Assembly: GCA_030849965.1 (NCBI GenBank)
Contig: JAVDKL010000001.1
Location: forward strand, 620,001-684,000
Length of the DNA stretch: 64,000 bases
Direction of reading: 5' to 3'
Source: Schauerella fraxinea
GTDB taxonomy: Bacteria > Pseudomonadota > Gammaproteobacteria > Burkholderiales > Burkholderiaceae_B
In this document: piece after piece, positions 9,597 to 18,789 of the stretch
Numbering within the stretch: the first letter of the stretch is position 1
Layout of the letters: every line of letters begins with the position of its first letter
Notes under the pieces: generated by a model
Databases searched by the model: none
What the model saw: only the letters and a program-made list of their open reading frames with translations
Told to the model about the DNA's origin: nothing
Translations under genes and position numbers: made by a program

Positions 9597-10991
9597 ATGT
9601 CCGCCACACTTTCGATTGCACAGATGATTTCGCCGGCCGCGCCGGCCAGCACCACGCCCGCACCATCCAGCGCCCCTCAGTCCGGCCAGCCTACGTTTTC
9701 CGATACGTTGCAGCGCCAGCGTGAACCCGCCGCGCAGCCGGGCAAGCCCGCCGTGGACGGCGAGAAAGCGCCGGCAAAGGCCGACGGCAAGCCCGCGAAA
9801 CCGGTTGGCGACAAGCACCAGGCGGACAGCAAGGACGACAGCGCCGAAACCGCCGTGGCCGACGCTGCGACCCCAGGCGTAGACGCACCGATTACTGTGG
9901 CGCCCGCACTGACGTTGCAACAGCAAGCCCTGGAAATCGCGCGAGAATCCGCGGCCTTTCGACGCAGCACCCAGCCCGTTGCTTCTTCGGCGGCCGGTGG
10001 TGCCATGGACGCAGAGAAGACGCCCCAGGGTGAACGCGCCCTTACAGCGCACACGCAGCCGTTGCGTGGCGCAGACCTCGCTGCAACCCACGCGGTGCAA
10101 ACGACCCTTCCCCAAACGGAAGACACGGCGCTGCGCAGCCCGGCTTTCTCGGCAACCCTCGCCGGCACGGGCGCGTTACGTGACGGGACGATCGGTTCCG
10201 CCAATGGCAAGCCTGCAACCGCCACAGTTGCGGCGCCTGAGCGTGGCGCGGCCCGCGCCGCCCGCGATGAGCCCGCCATTAAACTGGGTGGTGACACGCG
10301 CAAAGCCGGCGCACGCGCCGACGCGGCGGCAGCCGCAGCAGCCGACGCACTCACGGCCAATCCTGCAGACGCGCGTCACGCCGCAATTGCTGCATTGACC
10401 GAAACCGCCGACCGGATCGGCGCGCGGCAAGCATCGCAGGACATTTCCACGCCTGCCACTCAGGCGGCGTTCGCCAGTGTGCCCACCCAAATCATCCAGG
10501 CGGCGCCCACCGCTGCCGCACCGGCTTTGCACGTCGCCACACCGTTTGGCGCGGCCGAATGGGGCGATGCATTTGGACAACAGGTTGCACATCTCACGAT
10601 GAACCGCCGCACCGGCATGCAAACCGCCGAGCTGCGGCTCGATCCACCCGATCTGGGGCCGATTCGCGTCACCCTGACGATCCAGGACGGGACGGCACAC
10701 GCCGCGTTCTCGTCGGCGCACGGCGCCGTGCGTCAGGCGATCGAAGCCTCGATGCCGCAATTGCAGCAAGCCCTCGCCCAATCCGGCATTGCCCTTGGGC
10801 AATCGCAGGTCAGCGATCAGGGCCAGCCTTCAACCTTCGATAACGCGTTTGCGCAGTCGCAAAACAACAACGGCTCGAACACCGGCAAGGGTTCGCAAGG
10901 CGCCGGTGGCACCAACGCCAGCGGTGACGACGGCCTTACCATCGCGTTACCGACGCGCGCGCCGCGTTCGCTGGTGGACACTTTCGCCTGA
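9597..10991 (+). CDS. fliK: Flagellar hook-length control protein FliK
   Basis: A 464-aa secreted molecular ruler. It has a long Ala/Thr/Pro-rich disordered region (about 1-310), then the FliK C-terminal domain with QQVAHLTMNRRTGMQTAELRL and DPPDLGPIRVTLTIQDG, which switches FlhB specificity from hook to filament substrates. A low-complexity Gly/Asn/Ser tail follows. The start has AGGA eight bases upstream. This is the standard fliK; a second FliK-like gene lies at the left edge of the window. Confidence 0.93.
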   Translation: MSATLSIAQMISPAAPASTTPAPSSAPQSGQPTFSDTLQRQREPAAQPGKPAVDGEKAPAKADGKPAKPVGDKHQADSKDDSAETAVADAATPGVDAPITVAPALTLQQQALEIARESAAFRRSTQPVASSAAGGAMDAEKTPQGERALTAHTQPLRGADLAATHAVQTTLPQTEDTALRSPAFSATLAGTGALRDGTIGSANGKPATATVAAPERGAARAARDEPAIKLGGDTRKAGARADAAAAAAADALTANPADARHAAIAALTETADRIGARQASQDISTPATQAAFASVPTQIIQAAPTAAAPALHVATPFGAAEWGDAFGQQVAHLTMNRRTGMQTAELRLDPPDLGPIRVTLTIQDGTAHAAFSSAHGAVRQAIEASMPQLQQALAQSGIALGQSQVSDQGQPSTFDNAFAQSQNNNGSNTGKGSQGAGGTNASGDDGLTIALPTRAPRSLVDTFA

Positions 10992-11179
10992 TACAGCGGG
11001 CCGTTTCGCGCATCCAACGACACGGTCCCGCGCTTTTCTCGCAGCTTTGATAAACCAATAGCTTGAGATACGCGCATTTCCACCTGTTTTTCGACGGGCA
11101 GCATTGCCTCCGTATACGGCAGAATGCCTTCATCCCTGCAAGGCTTTTTGTTGCATTCACATCCTCTTGATCTGTCCTG

Positions 11180-11749
11180 ATGGCGACCTCCAAACCTTCC
11201 GCCGTTCCGTCGCGTAACTCTTTGCCCAAGAACGGCAAATCGTCGCGGCTGCTTCGCCCCATTCTCAGCCTTCTCGTGTTGTTGGCTGTCGCCGGGATCA
11301 GCGTGGCAACGACGTGGTTACTCACCACGCGCATGCAAAAAAACGAGGCCTCCGGCTTGCAATTGGCCGTGGGTGACGCTCAGGCTGCCTCAGCGCCACA
11401 GGCCCGCAACGAGCCGGTATCCGCCGTCGTGCCCGCCCCGATTTTTCTGGCGATCGAGCCGTTCACCGTCACCGTCAACAACGATGAGATGGAACGGATG
11501 GTGCACATGGCCATCACCCTGCGCATCGGCGACGACCTGTCGCGCACGCAACTCGAAAAATATATGCCCGAAGTCCGCAATCGCATTCTGATGCTGGTTT
11601 CGGGGCAATCCCCGCAAGCCGTGCAAACGCCGCAGGGCAAGCGCGATCTCGCGACCGCCATTCAAAAATCGTTGAGCCAGCCGTTTACGCCGAATCCAGA
11701 CGGTCAACGCATCAGCGACGTTCTCTTTACCGCTTTCGTGGTGCAGTAA
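11180..11749 (+). CDS. fliL: Flagellar basal body-associated protein FliL
   Basis: A 189-aa single-pass inner-membrane protein: a basic cytoplasmic N-terminus, one membrane helix near 28-50, and a periplasmic domain (FTVTVNNDEMERMVHMAITLRI) of the stomatin-like FliL fold that supports the stator. Length is normal. No clear Shine-Dalgarno precedes the ATG. The 188-bp gap after fliK could hold a promoter, but none is convincing. Confidence 0.93.
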   Translation: MATSKPSAVPSRNSLPKNGKSSRLLRPILSLLVLLAVAGISVATTWLLTTRMQKNEASGLQLAVGDAQAASAPQARNEPVSAVVPAPIFLAIEPFTVTVNNDEMERMVHMAITLRIGDDLSRTQLEKYMPEVRNRILMLVSGQSPQAVQTPQGKRDLATAIQKSLSQPFTPNPDGQRISDVLFTAFVVQ

Positions 11750-11751
11750 AC

Positions 11752-12762
11752 ATGGGCTACGAGGCCATCCTCTCACAGGACGAAGTCGATGCGCTGCTAG
11801 CCGGCGTAACGGGCGATACGAGCGCGCAAACCGCCACCGCCGACGCCGGCGATGTGATGCGCGCATACGATCTGAGCTCGCCTGATCGCGTCGTGCGCCG
11901 TCGGATGCAGACGCTCGAACTGATCAACGAACGTTTTGCGCGCAACATGCGGCAGTCGTTGCTCAACTTCATGCGCCGCAGCGCCGACATCTCCGTGGGA
12001 ACGATCCGCATCCAGAAGTACGCCGACTTCGAGCGTAATCTGCCGGTGCCCAGCAACCTCAACATGGTGCAGATGCGCCCGTTGCGCGGCACGGCCTTGT
12101 TTGCCTACGATCCCAACCTGGTGTTTCTGGTCATCGACAGCCTCTTCGGCGGCGATGGACGCTATCACACCCGAGTCGAAGGCCGCGACTTCACCACCAC
12201 CGAACAGCGCATCATCCGCCGATTGCTCGATCTCACGCTCGACAGCTACGGCAAGTCTTGGCAACCCGTTTACCCGATCGACTTCGAATATGTGCGTTCC
12301 GAAATGCACACGAAGTTCGCCAGCATCACTGGCAATAACGAAGTCGTCGTCGTCACCTCGTTCCACATCGAATTCGGCGCCACTGGCGGCGATCTGAACA
12401 TCTGCATTCCGTATTCGATGATCGAGCCGATCCGCGACATCCTGACGCGACCGCTGCAGGAGTCTGGATCGGAAGCCGTGGATCAACGCTGGACGCATCG
12501 GCTCTCGCGACAAGTGCGCAGCGCCGATGTCAATCTCGTTGCCGAGTTCGCACAGATCCCGTCGAACCTGCGACAGCTCGTCAATCTGAAACCCGGCGAT
12601 ATTTTGCCCATCGACGTTCCCGAGATCGTCGTAGGCAGCATCGACGGGGTGCCGGTCATGGAATGCGATTACGGCGTCTTCAACAGCCAATACGCCTTGC
12701 GTGTGCGGCAAATGCTTAACCAAACTGAACGCGATCCCAGCGAGCCTACTGAACATGAGTGA
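11752..12762 (+). CDS. fliM: Flagellar motor switch protein FliM
   Basis: A 336-aa C-ring protein. The N-terminal peptide LSQDEVDALLAG, which binds CheY-P, is intact at residues 5-16. It is followed by the CheC-like middle domain (with the GGDGRY element) and a SpoA-type C-domain (LKPGDILPIDVPE). It begins two bases after the fliL stop and overlaps fliN by eight bases. Confidence 0.96.
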   Translation: MGYEAILSQDEVDALLAGVTGDTSAQTATADAGDVMRAYDLSSPDRVVRRRMQTLELINERFARNMRQSLLNFMRRSADISVGTIRIQKYADFERNLPVPSNLNMVQMRPLRGTALFAYDPNLVFLVIDSLFGGDGRYHTRVEGRDFTTTEQRIIRRLLDLTLDSYGKSWQPVYPIDFEYVRSEMHTKFASITGNNEVVVVTSFHIEFGATGGDLNICIPYSMIEPIRDILTRPLQESGSEAVDQRWTHRLSRQVRSADVNLVAEFAQIPSNLRQLVNLKPGDILPIDVPEIVVGSIDGVPVMECDYGVFNSQYALRVRQMLNQTERDPSEPTEHE

Positions 12763-13321
12763 CCCTAACGCCCCCGCCGGCAGCGCCCCCTCCGATGACT
12801 GGGCCGATGCCCTGGCCGAGCAGGCATCCAGCGCGCCTGCCACGCAGGCCGATGGCTTGAAGCCCGAGGACGACTGGGCCGCGGCGCTCGCCGAACAAAC
12901 GTCGAGCGCCCCCGTCGATACCCCCGCCCCGGCCGCGCCTGTCGCACCGGCCGCCGCCACGCCAGCTCCTGCGCCGAGCCCAGCCAAGCCCGCCGCGCAA
13001 CCGGCAGGCAGCAATCTGTTCAAGCCGCTCGCACAAGCCGCTGGCGGCATGGGCGCCGACATCGACATGATCATGGACGTGCCGGTTCAGCTCACCGTCG
13101 AGCTCGGCCGCACGCGTCTGACCATCAAGAATCTGTTGCAGCTCGGTCAAGGCTCCGTCGTCGAACTTGACGGCCTGGCCGGCGAACCCATGGACATTTT
13201 CGTCAACGGTTATTTGATTGCGCAGGGCGAAGTGGTCGTGGTCGACGAAAAGTACGGCATTCGCCTGACCGACATCATCACCCCGTCCGAACGTATCAAC
13301 CGCCTCAACACGCGCCGCTGA
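12755..13321 (+). CDS. fliN: Flagellar motor switch protein FliN with duplicated N-terminal motif
   Basis: A 188-aa C-ring protein, longer than E. coli FliN (137 aa). The C-terminal SpoA domain (about 105-188; MDVPVQLTVELGRT, LLQLGQGSVVELDG, GYLIAQGEVVVV) is standard. The N-terminal motif that appears once in E. coli (DLWAEALSEQ) is present twice here, as DDWADALAEQ and DDWAAALAEQ about 26 residues apart, followed by an Ala/Pro linker. Homology sets the start at ATG 12755, inside the fliM end. Confidence 0.94.
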   Translation: MSDPNAPAGSAPSDDWADALAEQASSAPATQADGLKPEDDWAAALAEQTSSAPVDTPAPAAPVAPAAATPAPAPSPAKPAAQPAGSNLFKPLAQAAGGMGADIDMIMDVPVQLTVELGRTRLTIKNLLQLGQGSVVELDGLAGEPMDIFVNGYLIAQGEVVVVDEKYGIRLTDIITPSERINRLNTRR

Positions 13322-13326
13322 TCGCC

Positions 13327-13665
13327 ATGCCGGATGACGCGCTTTTTCGCATGATCGTGGGCCTGGTCCTGGTCATCGCCGCCATCCTGGCATGCGCCTG
13401 GTTGGCACGACGCTCAGGCCTGATACAAGGTGGCAAGTATCAACGCTTGAGCGTGGTGTCAGCCCTATCGCTTGGACCCCGACAACGCATCGTCATGGTC
13501 GAAGTCGAGGGATCCTGGCTGGTGGTGGGGTGCACGGCGTCGCAGATGACCCTGTTGCATAGCCTGCCGGCGGCCGAGGCGGCCGCTACCACCGCATCGC
13601 CCGCCACGCAGCCTGAGTTAACGACCTTCGCCGCCAAATTCAGCCAAGCGCTCAAGCGCCGTTGA
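13327..13665 (+). CDS. fliO: Flagellar export assembly protein FliO
   Basis: A 112-aa protein with one N-terminal membrane helix (about 9-27) and a small cytoplasmic domain ([35 protein letters not shown]), both characteristic of FliO, which scaffolds assembly of the FliP-FliR gate. It lies between fliN and fliP, the expected place. Confidence 0.9.
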   Translation: MPDDALFRMIVGLVLVIAAILACAWLARRSGLIQGGKYQRLSVVSALSLGPRQRIVMVEVEGSWLVVGCTASQMTLLHSLPAAEAAATTASPATQPELTTFAAKFSQALKRR

Positions 13666-13712
13666 TCCCACACGGCATCCTCGCCGTTCGTGTTCCGTCC
13701 GTCTTCCACACC

Positions 13713-14507
13713 ATGCCCTCATTCGTTACGCGCTTGCGCCACGCTCGATTCGCTCGCCCCAGCGGCAAGTCGCTCGCTCTCCTGCTTCTCGCGGTAGCGG
13801 CATGCGCCCCTGGCTTGACGATCGCCCAGGCAACGTTGCCGGCGCTCACCACCACGCCAGGTGCCAACGGCGCCGAGACTTACTCGCTCAGCGTGCAAAC
13901 GCTGATGCTGCTGACGTCGCTGTCGTTCTTGCCATCGGCGTTGCTGATGATGACCGGCTTCACGCGCATCATCATCGTGCTTGGATTGTTGCGCAGCGCC
14001 CTGGGTACGGCGATGTCGCCCCCCAACCATGTCTTGATCGGCCTGGCCCTGTTTCTGACGTTTTTCACGATGTCGCCGGTGTTCAACCAGATTTATACCG
14101 AGGCCTATCAACCGCTGACCGAAGGCAAGATCACTTTCGAATCCGCCATTGAAAAAGGCGCGCAGCCGTTGCACGGTTTCATGCTGCGCCAAACCCGAGA
14201 AAACGACCTGGCGCTGTTCGCCAATCTGGCCAAAGTGCCTGAAATCGATTCGCCGGCACAGGTGCCGATGAGCATCCTGGTACCCGCCTTCATCACCAGC
14301 GAACTCAAGACGGCATTCCAGATCGGGTTCACGATTTTCATCCCATTCCTCATTATCGATCTGGTGGTTGCTAGCGTATTGATGGCGTTGGGGATGATGA
14401 TGGTGCCCCCCGTCAGCGTGGCGCTACCCTTCAAATTGATGTTGTTCGTGCTCGCCGACGGTTGGAACCTGCTGATGGGTTCGTTGGCGCAGAGCTTCTT
14501 CCAGTAA
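13713..14507 (+). CDS. fliP: Flagellar export gate protein FliP
   Basis: A 264-aa core subunit of the export gate. It begins with a signal-peptide-like segment, then has four membrane helices and the signature [20 protein letters not shown] and [16 protein letters not shown] stretches. The ATG at 13713 is preferred. A TTG at 13662, overlapping the fliO stop as TTGA, would add 17 residues before the signal sequence and cannot be excluded. Confidence 0.94.
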   Translation: MPSFVTRLRHARFARPSGKSLALLLLAVAACAPGLTIAQATLPALTTTPGANGAETYSLSVQTLMLLTSLSFLPSALLMMTGFTRIIIVLGLLRSALGTAMSPPNHVLIGLALFLTFFTMSPVFNQIYTEAYQPLTEGKITFESAIEKGAQPLHGFMLRQTRENDLALFANLAKVPEIDSPAQVPMSILVPAFITSELKTAFQIGFTIFIPFLIIDLVVASVLMALGMMMVPPVSVALPFKLMLFVLADGWNLLMGSLAQSFFQ

Positions 14508-14523
14508 ACGCCGGAGTCATACG

Positions 14524-14793
14524 ATGAACACCGAAGCCGTCATGACCATGTCGTACCAGGCGATGAAAATCGCTCTGGCGCTTGCTGGCCCCCTGCTCCT
14601 CGTCATTCTGGCGGTTGGATTGATCATCAGCATCTTTCAAGCCGCGACGCAGATCAACGAAATGACGCTGTCATTCATCCCGAAGCTGCTGGCCATGTGC
14701 GCCGTGCTCGTGCTTCTGGGACCCTGGCTGGCGGGCATCATGGTCGACTACATACGCCAGTTGATCGGTGGCATTCCCGGCATCGTCCAGTAG
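14524..14793 (+). CDS. fliQ: Flagellar export gate protein FliQ
   Basis: An 89-aa protein with two membrane helices (about 17-38 and 53-77) and the conserved QAATQINEMTLSFIPK segment. Four copies wrap the FliP/FliR core of the export gate. It follows fliP by 16 bases. Confidence 0.96.
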   Translation: MNTEAVMTMSYQAMKIALALAGPLLLVILAVGLIISIFQAATQINEMTLSFIPKLLAMCAVLVLLGPWLAGIMVDYIRQLIGGIPGIVQ

Positions 14794-14884
14794 GCAGTCC
14801 TTACCCGACGCTGGCTCCACCGCCCGCCTTCCCGCGCTCCAGTCACGCTCGCGCCACCTGCCTCGCTCCAGAACATCCGCCGCC

Positions 14885-15673
14885 ATGCTCTCCGTCACGC
14901 AAGATCAGTTATACGGCTGGCTCACGCAGTTCATGTGGCCATTCGTGCGCGTGCTTTCGCTTTTTGCCGTGGCGCCGCTCTTCGGAGAATCGACCATCCC
15001 GCGCACGGCGAAAATCGGCCTGGCCGCCGTGTTCGCCGTGGCCATCGCGCCCAGCATTCCGCCGATTCCCGTCATTCCGCCAGGGTCGTACACCGGATTG
15101 TTGATACTTGCCCAGCAAATCATGATCGGCATCGCGATCGGCTACACCATGCGCATCGTCTTCAGTGCCGTGCAAACCGCAGGCGAATTCGTCGGCCTGC
15201 AAATGGGACTCTCGTTCGCCACGTTTTTCGACCCCTCGATGGGTGCGAATACGGCGGTGCTGTCCCGCCTGTTCAACATCGTCGCCATGCTGATCTTCCT
15301 GGCCATCGACGGGCACCTCCTGATGCTGGCCGCCATCGTGCGCACTTTTGAGACGCTCCCCATCGGTGAGCTCACGTTGCATCAAAACGGCTGGGGCGTC
15401 CTGGTCGAATGGGGAGGCACGATTTTCAGCTCCGGACTATTGCTTGCCCTACCGTTGATCGCCGCGTTGCTGACAATCAACCTGGCCCTTGGCATCCTCA
15501 ACCGCTCCGCACCGCAACTGTCGGTGTTCTCGGTCGGGTTCCCGATCAGCATCACGGTCGGCGTCATTCTCTTGGCGATCGTATTGCCGCAAACGCCGCC
15601 GTTTCTGGAAGACTTGTTTCAGGCGGGTCTGGAGGCGACGAGCCGTGTCGTCGATGGATTTGCGGGGCGCTAA
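14885..15673 (+). CDS. fliR: Flagellar export gate protein FliR
   Basis: A 262-aa polytopic membrane protein, the single-copy member of the FliPQR gate. It contains RVLSLFAVAPLFGE near the N-terminus, GEFVGLQMGLSFATFFDP in the middle, and about six hydrophobic segments. The start at 14885 is set by homology; the 91-bp gap after fliQ shows no obvious feature. It converges with the lysR gene, sharing four bases at the stops. Confidence 0.95.
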   Translation: MLSVTQDQLYGWLTQFMWPFVRVLSLFAVAPLFGESTIPRTAKIGLAAVFAVAIAPSIPPIPVIPPGSYTGLLILAQQIMIGIAIGYTMRIVFSAVQTAGEFVGLQMGLSFATFFDPSMGANTAVLSRLFNIVAMLIFLAIDGHLLMLAAIVRTFETLPIGELTLHQNGWGVLVEWGGTIFSSGLLLALPLIAALLTINLALGILNRSAPQLSVFSVGFPISITVGVILLAIVLPQTPPFLEDLFQAGLEATSRVVDGFAGR

Positions 15674-16587
15674 GGTACAGCGGATTGAACGCCCGCTCGG
15701 CGTCCCACACGGTCTGCCAACAATTCATAGAACAGCCTGGCGACTGGATTAAGCGTCTTGCCTCGCGGATGGATCAAACCGATCGTGCGCGTGACGACAG
15801 GCTCCCGCAAGGGAATACTCACTAACGTCCCGTGATCGGCGGACGGCATGGCCAGTTGCGGCACAACACCGATGCCCAGGCCTGCCTCGACCATGCTGAC
15901 CAACGCGGGCACGTGCTGAACCTCACAGAAATGACGGGGCCGCTCGACGCTCCGTGCCAATGCCTGATCGATCAGAAAGCGATTGCCGCTGCCCTGTGCC
16001 AGCGTGATATACGGATGATGCGCGAGTTCTTCCCACTTCAGATATCTGCGTTTGGCGAGCACATGATTGCGGCCTACCGCGACCACAAAACGCTCTTCCA
16101 ATAAGGGTATGAACTCGATTTCGGCATCGTTCGTACCGATATAGGTCAGACCGAAATCCGCATCGCCGTGCGCGACCGCCATCAGCACTTGCGATGACGA
16201 TTCATCAATGATGCGGATCCGTATGCGTGGGTATTGCGCGTGGTAATCGCGAATAACGTCGGGCAGAAAGTACGCCACCGCCGACGGCACACAGGCGATC
16301 GTCACCATGCCGGATAGACGCTCCGCCACGTCCTGAATACCGACGAGGGCATTCTCCAACTCGTTCAGTACGTTTCGCGCGCGGGGTACAAAACCGCGGC
16401 CGATCGTCGTCAGTTCGACCTTGCGCGTCGTTCGTGTGAACAGCTGCACGCCTAACGCCGCTTCCAACTTGTCGACTCTTCGCGACAGCGCGGATTGAGA
16501 AAGATGCAGCGCGTCGGACGCTGCACGAAAACTGCCCAAATCTGCCACGGCGAGAAAAGCGCGAAGATCAGCCAAGTCGAATTTCAT
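15670..16587 (-). CDS. LysR-family transcriptional regulator
   Basis: A 305-aa regulator with an N-terminal winged helix-turn-helix (FLAVADLGSFRAASDALHLSQSALSRRVDKLE) and a periplasmic-binding-like effector domain (about 90-300). It is divergent from a Bug receptor gene, with 109 bp between them, the usual arrangement for a LysR protein controlling its neighbour. It therefore probably governs the cassette at 16697-21287 in response to a small carboxylate or related compound; the effector is unknown. ATG 16587 is set by homology at the MKFDLADLRAF start. Confidence 0.9.
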   Translation of the reverse strand: MKFDLADLRAFLAVADLGSFRAASDALHLSQSALSRRVDKLEAALGVQLFTRTTRKVELTTIGRGFVPRARNVLNELENALVGIQDVAERLSGMVTIACVPSAVAYFLPDVIRDYHAQYPRIRIRIIDESSSQVLMAVAHGDADFGLTYIGTNDAEIEFIPLLEERFVVAVGRNHVLAKRRYLKWEELAHHPYITLAQGSGNRFLIDQALARSVERPRHFCEVQHVPALVSMVEAGLGIGVVPQLAMPSADHGTLVSIPLREPVVTRTIGLIHPRGKTLNPVARLFYELLADRVGRRAGVQSAVP

Positions 16588-16696
16588 GCGTTTTGAACAA
16601 GAATAGCTCGAATATTTGCACTTTACTCGACATTGGGCTGTGGGCAACATGACCTTCAGCCGCTCCAAGAGGCGGTTTTCATACGGAGACCGATCG
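16588..16696. promoter_or_regulatory. Divergent lysR / Bug receptor control region
   Basis: 109 AT-richer bases between divergent genes, the expected place for the LysR operator and both promoters. A GGAG lies about nine bases before the receptor start. I see no unambiguous T-N11-A palindrome. Confidence 0.45.
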
Positions 16697-17689
16697 ATGC
16701 CTATTTTCCAAAAGCGATTGCTGCGGCGCCTGGCCGCCGTCGCCATCACAACCCTATCCCTTGGTGTTCTCTCGACGCATGCCGATGCCGCGTGGCCTGA
16801 GCGTCCCATCCGTTTGTTGGTTCCATACGGTCCCGGCGGCAGTTCGGACGTTGTCGCACGCGCCATGGCCGCCGAGATGTCGCGCGATCTCGGCCAACAG
16901 ATCATTGTGGAAAACAAGGGTGGCGGTCAGGGCACGATCGCGACCACCGAGGTTGCCCGCGCCACCCCGGACGGCTACACGCTCATTCTCGGCCATGTAG
17001 GCACACTGGCCGTCAACCCGTCGATGATGCCCAAACTCAGTTACGACGCGCGGCGCGACTTTGCGCCGATTGTGCTGCTCGCCAAACTGCCCATGGTATT
17101 TGCCGTAGGTAAAAAGGTAGCTGCAAACACACTGCCCGAATTCGTCCAACTGGCGAAGTCTCGGCCTGGCGATCTGAATTATGGCTCCGCAGGCAATGGC
17201 AGCGCTGGCCACTTGGCGTTCGAAATGCTCAAGACAGCTGCCGGCATCGACGTGCTGCATGTGCCTTACAAGGGGACCGGTGCGCAGGTCAATGATCTGC
17301 TGGCCGGCAATATCGACGCGGCAGCGGCGGGCACGCCAGGGCTGTTGCCGCAAGCGCAGGCCGGCAGCATTCGTATCATCGCCGTCGGATCGAGTAAGCG
17401 GCTGCCGGTTCTGCCGGACGTGGCCACCGTGGCTGAGCAAGGCTATCCAGGATTCGAAAGTTCCCAATGGTTCGGTCTGCTGGCGCCTGTCGGAACGCCA
17501 AGCGCCGTCATCGAGCGCCTCCATCAGTCCGCCATGAAGGCCCTGGCAACCGACGCCGTTCGAACCCGGTTGGCGCATGACGCCAGCGAACCCTCTGGCG
17601 CCGGGCCCGCCGAATTCGCCGCCTTCATCGATGCAGAAGAAAAACGTTGGCGACAGGTCGTGCAAGACGCCCGTCTGTCGAGCGAATAG
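16697..17689 (+). CDS. Bug-family periplasmic solute receptor (tripartite tricarboxylate type)
   Basis: A 330-aa secreted binding protein: signal peptide about 1-31 (cleavage after HADA), then the Bug signatures WPERPIRLLVPYGPGGSSD, IVENKGGGQGTIA, PDGYTLILGHVG, LNYGSAGNGSAGHLA and VPYKGTGAQVNDLLAG. The family usually binds carboxylates and is very numerous in Bordetella and relatives. No TctA/TctB membrane partners are nearby, so it may use a distant transporter or act as a sensor. Confidence 0.9.
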   Translation: MPIFQKRLLRRLAAVAITTLSLGVLSTHADAAWPERPIRLLVPYGPGGSSDVVARAMAAEMSRDLGQQIIVENKGGGQGTIATTEVARATPDGYTLILGHVGTLAVNPSMMPKLSYDARRDFAPIVLLAKLPMVFAVGKKVAANTLPEFVQLAKSRPGDLNYGSAGNGSAGHLAFEMLKTAAGIDVLHVPYKGTGAQVNDLLAGNIDAAAAGTPGLLPQAQAGSIRIIAVGSSKRLPVLPDVATVAEQGYPGFESSQWFGLLAPVGTPSAVIERLHQSAMKALATDAVRTRLAHDASEPSGAGPAEFAAFIDAEEKRWRQVVQDARLSSE

Positions 17690-17733
17690 TGCGGCCTCCC
17701 CTTTCCTCCAACGTCACCACTCGGAAAACCAAC

Positions 17734-18765
17734 ATGTCTATTGCCAGCAACAAGGTCCTCATCCAAGAAGCTGAACTCAAGAACCTCGGAAGCCAAGCCT
17801 TTCAACGCCTGGGGCTGCCGCCAGCAGATGCCGCAGACGTCGTGGAGGTACTGTTGCTGGCCGATCTCTTCGGCTTGTCGACCCACGGACTTTCGCGCCT
17901 GGAATCGTATGGCGAACGTCTGAAAGTGGGTGGCATCAATGCGCATGCGCAGATAAAAGTGTCCAATCCCGCGCCTGCCATTCGCCTTATCGATGGCGAC
18001 AACGCGGTGGGTCCGCTGGTCGGCATGCATGCTTTGCGCGCGGCGATGGCTGCGGCCGAACAACAAGGCGTAGGCATCGCGTTCGCCCGCAACAGCAATC
18101 ACTTCGGACCCATCTCACCTTATGGCCTGATTGCAGCGAATGCAGGATATGCCAGCATCATCGGCAGCAACGCGACCACGACGATTGCGCCCTGGGGCGG
18201 CACCGACGCACGCGTGGGCAATAGCCCTATCGGCTTTGGCGTTCCGCACCCCGGCGGCAACCATTTTCTGCTCGACATGGCCATGAGCGTGGTCGCCCGG
18301 GCCAAGATTCGCAATGCCTTGAAGGCCGGCGCTACCATTCCGAGCGATTGGGCGACGGACGCAGAGGGTCTGCCCACTACCGATCCGAAGCAGGCCCTGG
18401 ATGGGTTCTTGCAACCGATCGGCGGGCACAAGGGCTATGGCTTGGCCTTGATGGTCGATCTCTTCGCCGGCTTGCTGTCCAACGCCGCTTATCTGACGCA
18501 CGTGAAGTCGTGGGTCGACGCGCCGGACGAGCCCCAGAACCTCGGCCATTTCTTCCTGCTCATCGATACGAAGCGCTTGGGTTCCCCCCAATGGCTTGCC
18601 GAACGCATGAGCGACTTTGCTGCCATCTTGCACGGCAGTCCGGCAGCCCTTGCAGAGCGCCCAGTCATCCAACCTGGTGAAATCGAACTGGCCCGGATGG
18701 CCTCGCAACGGGAGCACGGTATCGCCATCGATTCAGACGTGCTCGCGCTGCTGCGGCGTGCGTGA
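17734..18765 (+). CDS. Ldh_2-family NAD(P)-dependent dehydrogenase
   Basis: A 343-aa oxidoreductase of the malate/L-lactate dehydrogenase type 2 family, which includes AllD, ComC and DpkA and oxidises or reduces 2-hydroxy/2-oxo acids. Family landmarks are GLSTHGLSRLESYGERL, the catalytic-His segment ARNSNHFGPISPYG, and GGHKGYGLALMVDLFAGLLS. The real start is the ATG at 17734. Flanked by two Bug receptor genes, it probably processes an imported hydroxy acid; the exact substrate cannot be told. Confidence 0.87.
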   Translation: MSIASNKVLIQEAELKNLGSQAFQRLGLPPADAADVVEVLLLADLFGLSTHGLSRLESYGERLKVGGINAHAQIKVSNPAPAIRLIDGDNAVGPLVGMHALRAAMAAAEQQGVGIAFARNSNHFGPISPYGLIAANAGYASIIGSNATTTIAPWGGTDARVGNSPIGFGVPHPGGNHFLLDMAMSVVARAKIRNALKAGATIPSDWATDAEGLPTTDPKQALDGFLQPIGGHKGYGLALMVDLFAGLLSNAAYLTHVKSWVDAPDEPQNLGHFFLLIDTKRLGSPQWLAERMSDFAAILHGSPAALAERPVIQPGEIELARMASQREHGIAIDSDVLALLRRA

Positions 18766-18789
18766 TCGCGACATCGGAGGAGACATCTC

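Noticed and set aside
10992-11179. Possible promoter between fliK and fliL
   Set aside because: TAAACCAA resembles a FliA -35, but no GCCGATAA-like -10 follows at 11 bases.
11797-13074. 425-codon minus-strand frame opposite fliM and fliN
   Set aside because: Antisense shadow; low-complexity Ala/Gly start mirrors the fliN linker.
16660-16680. Short imperfect hairpin followed by TTTT in the first Bug gene leader
   Set aside because: The stem needs a bulge and is too weak to call an attenuator.
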